Source: Arbacia lixula (lineage: Eukaryota > Echinodermata > Echinoidea > Arbacioida > Arbaciidae). From it: a stretch of 64,000 bases of DNA. Location: assembly GCA_963669155.1 (NCBI GenBank), contig CAVLGW020000002.1, positions 248,001 through 312,000 on the forward strand. Direction: 5' to 3'. Positions within the stretch are counted from its first letter, which is position 1. Each line of letters starts with the position of its first letter. The notes under the pieces are model-generated. The model was not told the DNA's origin. It saw only the letters and a list, made by a program, of their open reading frames with translations, and searched no databases. The translations under genes were made by a program, and so were the position numbers. This document shows, piece by piece, positions 43,101 through 49,100 of this stretch.

Positions 43101-46100
43101 ACCATGCCTAGATTTTTTTTTTCCAAATGCTTTTTTACTAAGTGCATATCAATCTGCGTTTTGCCCACCTGAAAAGTGTGGAACAGATTTCAATCGTCAC
43201 CAAATAATCTGAAATGAGAGTATTGAGTGGAATTAGGCAAGTCATTAATATAAATCAAAGAGAGTGTTGATCCCAGCACTGATCCTTGCGGGAGATCACA
43301 TGATATATTTAAATTAGATGACATTGTATCACACATTGTATTTCACAAACTGATGTTTGTTGCAAAGGTAGTCTGCAAACCATTGCAAAGCGACACCACG
43401 TATTCCATATTGTGCCAACTTTCATAGGAGAAATTTGTGGTTTAAGGTATCGAATGAAAATCAATAAATAGCCCTAGTGTGATTTCCTCATCATCCAGTG
43501 ATTTCAAAAAGGTATTTGTTAAATTAATAAAGACCCGCAAGGGGTGGAACTCATTGAACAGTGAACTGCAGTCATCCGTAACCATCTATACATTCAAGCG
43601 CAGATTAAAGCGCAGCCTAATCAACGCCTATCGCACAGTCCCCGAAGCATAGATGCCGTTTATTATCTCCCACACATGCCCTTTACCTTTATATCTCATA
43701 ACTGTATCACATTATTGCTTGATTTTTTTTTCATAATTTTTGCCAGTTTTGCCCCCCCCCCCCCCTTCAAAGCGCTTTTAGATTCCACAATTGTGGAAGG
43801 CGCTTACTCCAAACAGAACTCTGAAACTCGAGGAAATCACATCAAATATGTTAAAGGTGCGGAATTTGTCCCGTTTGCATTTTTATAGTTACACCTACAG
43901 TTAACCTTTATCACTTGAAGTGTACACTCGATGAATATTGACGGGCAAATGGACGTAGTCAAAAAACGTAACTTACTCCAAATTTAGAAGAATGGACTTA
44001 GCGCTTTTTGGTTGCAAGGGGTTTAAAATACTACAATACAGAATATTACAGAACATATCTTCCCGTTGCGAGTTTTCGTTTCATATTACAAACTAGCCGT
44101 TCGCATTTCGATATAAGCTGAAGACCTTAAGCCTCCAGAAGGGACAAGGAAAAAAAAACATGTTCACATAGCAAGCAATTGAGAACTGCTATGGTTGTTA
44201 ACCTCCAGGGTAATCTATATTCACAGAGCATTTATCGGATTTACTAATCAATTAAATTTATTCAACTTATGTGTTGGTCATAAAGGTGGTATATTTTTTG
44301 CCCCAAATTTTCACAGCGTAAGTATTACAGCATGATTTGAATATGGCATTTATGGTGCATAATAACCACGTCACTTTATTATTTTGCCTTTTACACACGT
44401 TTGACAGTGATATGTTTATGTCCTAAGCGATGGATGTCATGAGCATAGAACAACAATGACGACAATATACAGTAAATTAAGAGATCACGAGATATTTATT
44501 TTAATCTCTCTCAATTTTCCAGTTGAGTCATTGTTCTTACTCAGTCACTCTAGTATCGGGTATGCCCAACCTGGCACGAACCAGTGCATGCAGACGTCGT
44601 GGCATGCTGTCCACTAGCTTGTTGATGACGTCAACAGGAATAGCGTCCCATTCTTCCCTTAGAGCATCTACCAACTCCTGCAGATTTTGGGGAATGACCT
44701 TTCTGTCGTTGATGGCTCGGCCTAGGGCATCCCATGCATGCTCTATGGGGTTCCTATCCGGCGAACAAGCTGGCCATGACAATTGTACGACGCCCACTGC
44801 CTCCAGCACTGCCCTTACTACAGCGGCCCCGTGCGGTCTAGCGTTGTCATCCTGCAGTCGGAAATTGTGCCCATACACCCCTCTTGCATATGGAAGACAG
44901 TGAAACTTCAAGATATCCCTGTAGGCGTTGACGTTTCCGTCCGGAACCACCAGTGGCGTTTTCTTTCCACAACTGATGCCGGTCAATATCATCACTGACC
45001 CGCCTCCGCCTTGAGTCGTCCCGTGGATGCATTCATCGCGAAGGTTTTCCCCGGCTAATCGACAAACTCGTTGTCTTCCATCCTTTCGGTCAAGGATGAA
45101 CCGGCTCTGACGATGTCCTGGATGAAGCCTTTTGTTCTCCCTAGCCTAAAGAAGACGAGCTACTCTGTGGCGAACAGACAGGCGTGGACATTTGGTCATT
45201 TGTCTTCCTCTGTAACAGTGTTGTAGCAATCTGCGATTAACGGTTCACCGGGAAACGTTGATCCCATAATATCTCCTCCACAAGCGATGAAGACTGCTCG
45301 TGAGCAATTTCCGGTTTCTGCGGCTGAAATTCAACAGTTGGCGATCATCTCTTCTTGTGGTCAAACTGGGACGTCCTGGAGATTTCCGTGGCAGCACATT
45401 CCCCGCCTCACGTTGACGTTTCAGAATCTTAGAGACTGCACTCTGTGATATCCCTAGGACTTTTGAGATATCAATCTGCTTGTAGCCCTCCTGTCGCAGT
45501 GCTACCACTCTCTCACGTGTTGCTGTTGCCGTTGGACTAGGCATATTCCTTGTTATTTCTTCTTATGCACAGTGCTACATCAGGGAAAGGGACAGAATAT
45601 CATATGCATAAGCTTTTATAGTCTACAACTAAATGATTTATTGCATAATCCAAATTCATCACGTTATAATGTCACCTGTGTGAAGGGAAAACATTATGAA
45701 ATTACTCAATTACCATTTTGTCTACGCGTAGCCTTTTAAAACCTACAAAACTGTCGATTTTTATTCAAAAATGATTTATTCCACCTTTATGACCAACAGT
45801 CTATCTTCATGGGATATAGCGTAACGCACGGCTTCTAGCTCCATAAAACGCCATTTGAAAGAGATTTAAAGACAACGATACCAACAAGGATACCCTTTGG
45901 GTTGCGCAATTTTATTTTACAATGTAAAGAAATGTGACAAATCGTTGTAATGAAATGCTTTAGTAGGTTGCATGGAAAGCTAAGACAATAACGGGTCTCT
46001 AATTACAGTGAACAAGTAATTAATGAACGATTATTTTCAAAGCAATTGTTTAATTACCAACCAGCGGACAACATGTCGCAAATAAATCGTCAACAATAAC

Positions 46101-49100
46101 CTACATTTTAGTTTCATTGTTGAGTTTTTCGTCGCCAGATCTCCCGCATGATGATTTTTACCTCCTTATTATCATATAAACGCAAAAAGCTTAAAAAATC
46201 AGATAGCTCAAGTACCATGCTCTACGTATCAAAGGCGTGATAGATGTGTTAACATGATAGTAAAATACTTCGCATGACGAACCGGTTTTAAAGACATTGC
46301 GTATGTTCTCCTCGCAGACGAATGTTCTCGCAATTATACCCCCCCCCCCCTTACATCCCCAAAGTCTTGGACGTGCAAGTGTTTACCATCACTGTTTTTG
46401 TCTAGATGTTTTCCATATTAGGCATCAACAACGTAGAAATTTAGTAAATGAAGAGTTTGTTTGCAAAAAGGGTTAGATCCACCTTTGACCATTGTGAGAA
46501 AATCTACTTTTGTATTCTCCCATATTGCAATATTATTATGCAAAACTAAATTGTCATGATATACTTCTCTACAATGTGAACATAAAAAAATGTGAACATG
46601 ATCTAAAAGACATCTACCCGTCTTCATATTTTTTTTAATTTTCTTTTTCACAAAATTACCTTTGTGGATCTAACCCCTCTTGCAAACAAACTGAAAGGGA
46701 TCAAACCCCTTTTGAAAAAAAAAAAAGATTTTTCCTTGCCATTTTTGTTCATTCTTTTTTAATGGGAATGTCAAATTTTATTTGGTGTCTTCTTATAGAA
46801 CTACTTAAAATCCATACATTGAGTAAAAAAAAATCAAATTTGATGGAAAATGGATCGAGCCCCTTTTGAAAACGAACTCTTCATTTTGTTTGCAAAAGGC
46901 GTTAGATCCACATTTTGTGTGCAAGAGGGGCTAGATCCACTTAAGAGCATCTAGCTCATTTATTCTCCCATATTACAACATTCTTATGCAAAACTTTATT
47001 GTCATGATATACTACCCTACCATGTGAACATCAAATGAGGTATCAAAGAAATCTACCTGTCTCCACATCTTTTAATATTTTTAGAGAAAAATACCTTTGT
47101 GGATCTAACCCCTTTTGCAAACAAACTGAAATGAATCTAACCCCTTTTGAACAAAACAAATGATTTTCTTTGCCATTCTTGTTTAATAAATTTTAATGGA
47201 AATTTCAACTTTTATTTGGTATCATCTGATAGAGCTACTTCAAATCTATACATTAAGACAAAAGACATCTTATTGATGAAAAATGGTTTGAATCCCTTTT
47301 GCAAATGAACTCTTCAATTGTGGCGATACATTTTTCAATGTTACTGTGAAAAAAAAAATTTACCCCTTTATTATTCGTCTTCGTTTTTATTCTAAATTGA
47401 ATATCTTTCAGCGACGATCTTCCAAAGTATGACGCTAATCGCCCTGAAGGAAAGGTCCCTGAAGGTCACTCCACTTCAAGTCGTAGGAGCACAGACTATG
47501 ACACACGGCACTCCAGTTCTCCGAAAGGCATTTTCAAACGATTTGCAGAACATATTAAACAGCTCGACCATAATTTACATGGAAATACGGTTGTTAATAA
47601 CGATGTTGAGTCTATACTCACTGCCTGCAGTGAAGGTGATATTATTACTGTAAAAACTCTCGTGTCGAATGGGACAACTGTTAATGCAAAAGATTCATAT
47701 GGATGCGGGCCACTGCATGCGGCATCAACAGGGGGTAGTTTGTCACTAGTAGAGTACTTGTTGAGCCATGGTGCTGATGTTAATGATAAAATAAATGACG
47801 GTTCTACTCCCCTCCATTGTGCTACAATAGCGGGACATATTGAGGTTGTTAAACGTCTGTTAAAAGGTGGGTCTGATATTGAATGTGAGGATTACAATGG
47901 CCGTACTGCGCTAAGTCTTGCCTACGAACAGAGAAATAATGATCTACTTTCATTGTTAATGGATGAGAGTGCCCGAACTGAAAGCCATGAAACAATGGAG
48001 ACAATGAGTCTTCACACTGCTTGCTTAAAAGGCAATCTCAAAATTGTTCAAAGTCACTTAGCGAAAGGGGCCAATATAAATGAAAAGAATAAGGATGGGT
48101 TATCACCACTCCATGTTGGAGCAGAAAAGGGACATCTAAACGTCGTAAAATGTCTTCTAGAACATGGAGCAAAAGTAAATGAGCAGAATGTTGATGGTAA
48201 TACCCCCCTAAGTATTTCCTCCCAGACCGATGTTATTTCATATCTAATTGATAATGGTGCAGATCTGGAAAGGCATAACAAGAAGGGGTGGACTCTTATC
48301 CATAGTGTATGTAAAAGAGTCCACCTCGAAGCACTAAAATGTCTCGTTGATAATGAAGCGCACGTCAACAAACAAGCTGTAGATGGATTTACTCCACTCC
48401 ATATTGCAGCAACCAATGGTCATTTCGACAGTGTGGACATTCTTTTGAGTTACAGGAGTAAGCCCACGAAAAAGACAGGCCTTGTTAATTCTTTTACTCC
48501 TCTCTCAGGAGTTGACAGCAGTGAAGTAGTATCATATCTTCTTAGACAAGGAGCTGATGTTAATATCTGCGATGTAGATGGATTGACTCCTCTCCATATA
48601 GCATGTTTTGCAGGAAACCTCAGAGTCATTGAATGTCTTGTCAAGCATGGGGCTGATATCAACAAGCAAGATGTTTTGGGGATGACCCCACTGACAATAG
48701 CATCATTTTTCGGGCATGTTGATATCTTAAAACATTATACGAATCCTACCAATGACATCGTTGCCTGCTTTCAGTTTGGCATGGGAGCAGTCTTGCAAGG
48801 GCCATGGGAAAATGAAAAGGTCGAGACAATATCATATCTCATTCAACAAGGAGCACATACTAACACAACAGATAACACGAAGTGTGCTCCTCTTCATATT
48901 ACTTGTCAACTTGGTATGGCGAAAGTCACTCGATGTTTAGTGGAGAATGGGGCTGAGGTCAATAAGAAGGAACACGATGGGCGCACACCGTTGCATGCAG
49001 CATGCTTAGGTGGTAACTTTGACACAGTAAAATATCTCATTGATCACAAGGCTAACATCGACGACACGTCCAGTTATGGGGAGACGCCAATCTTGCTCGC

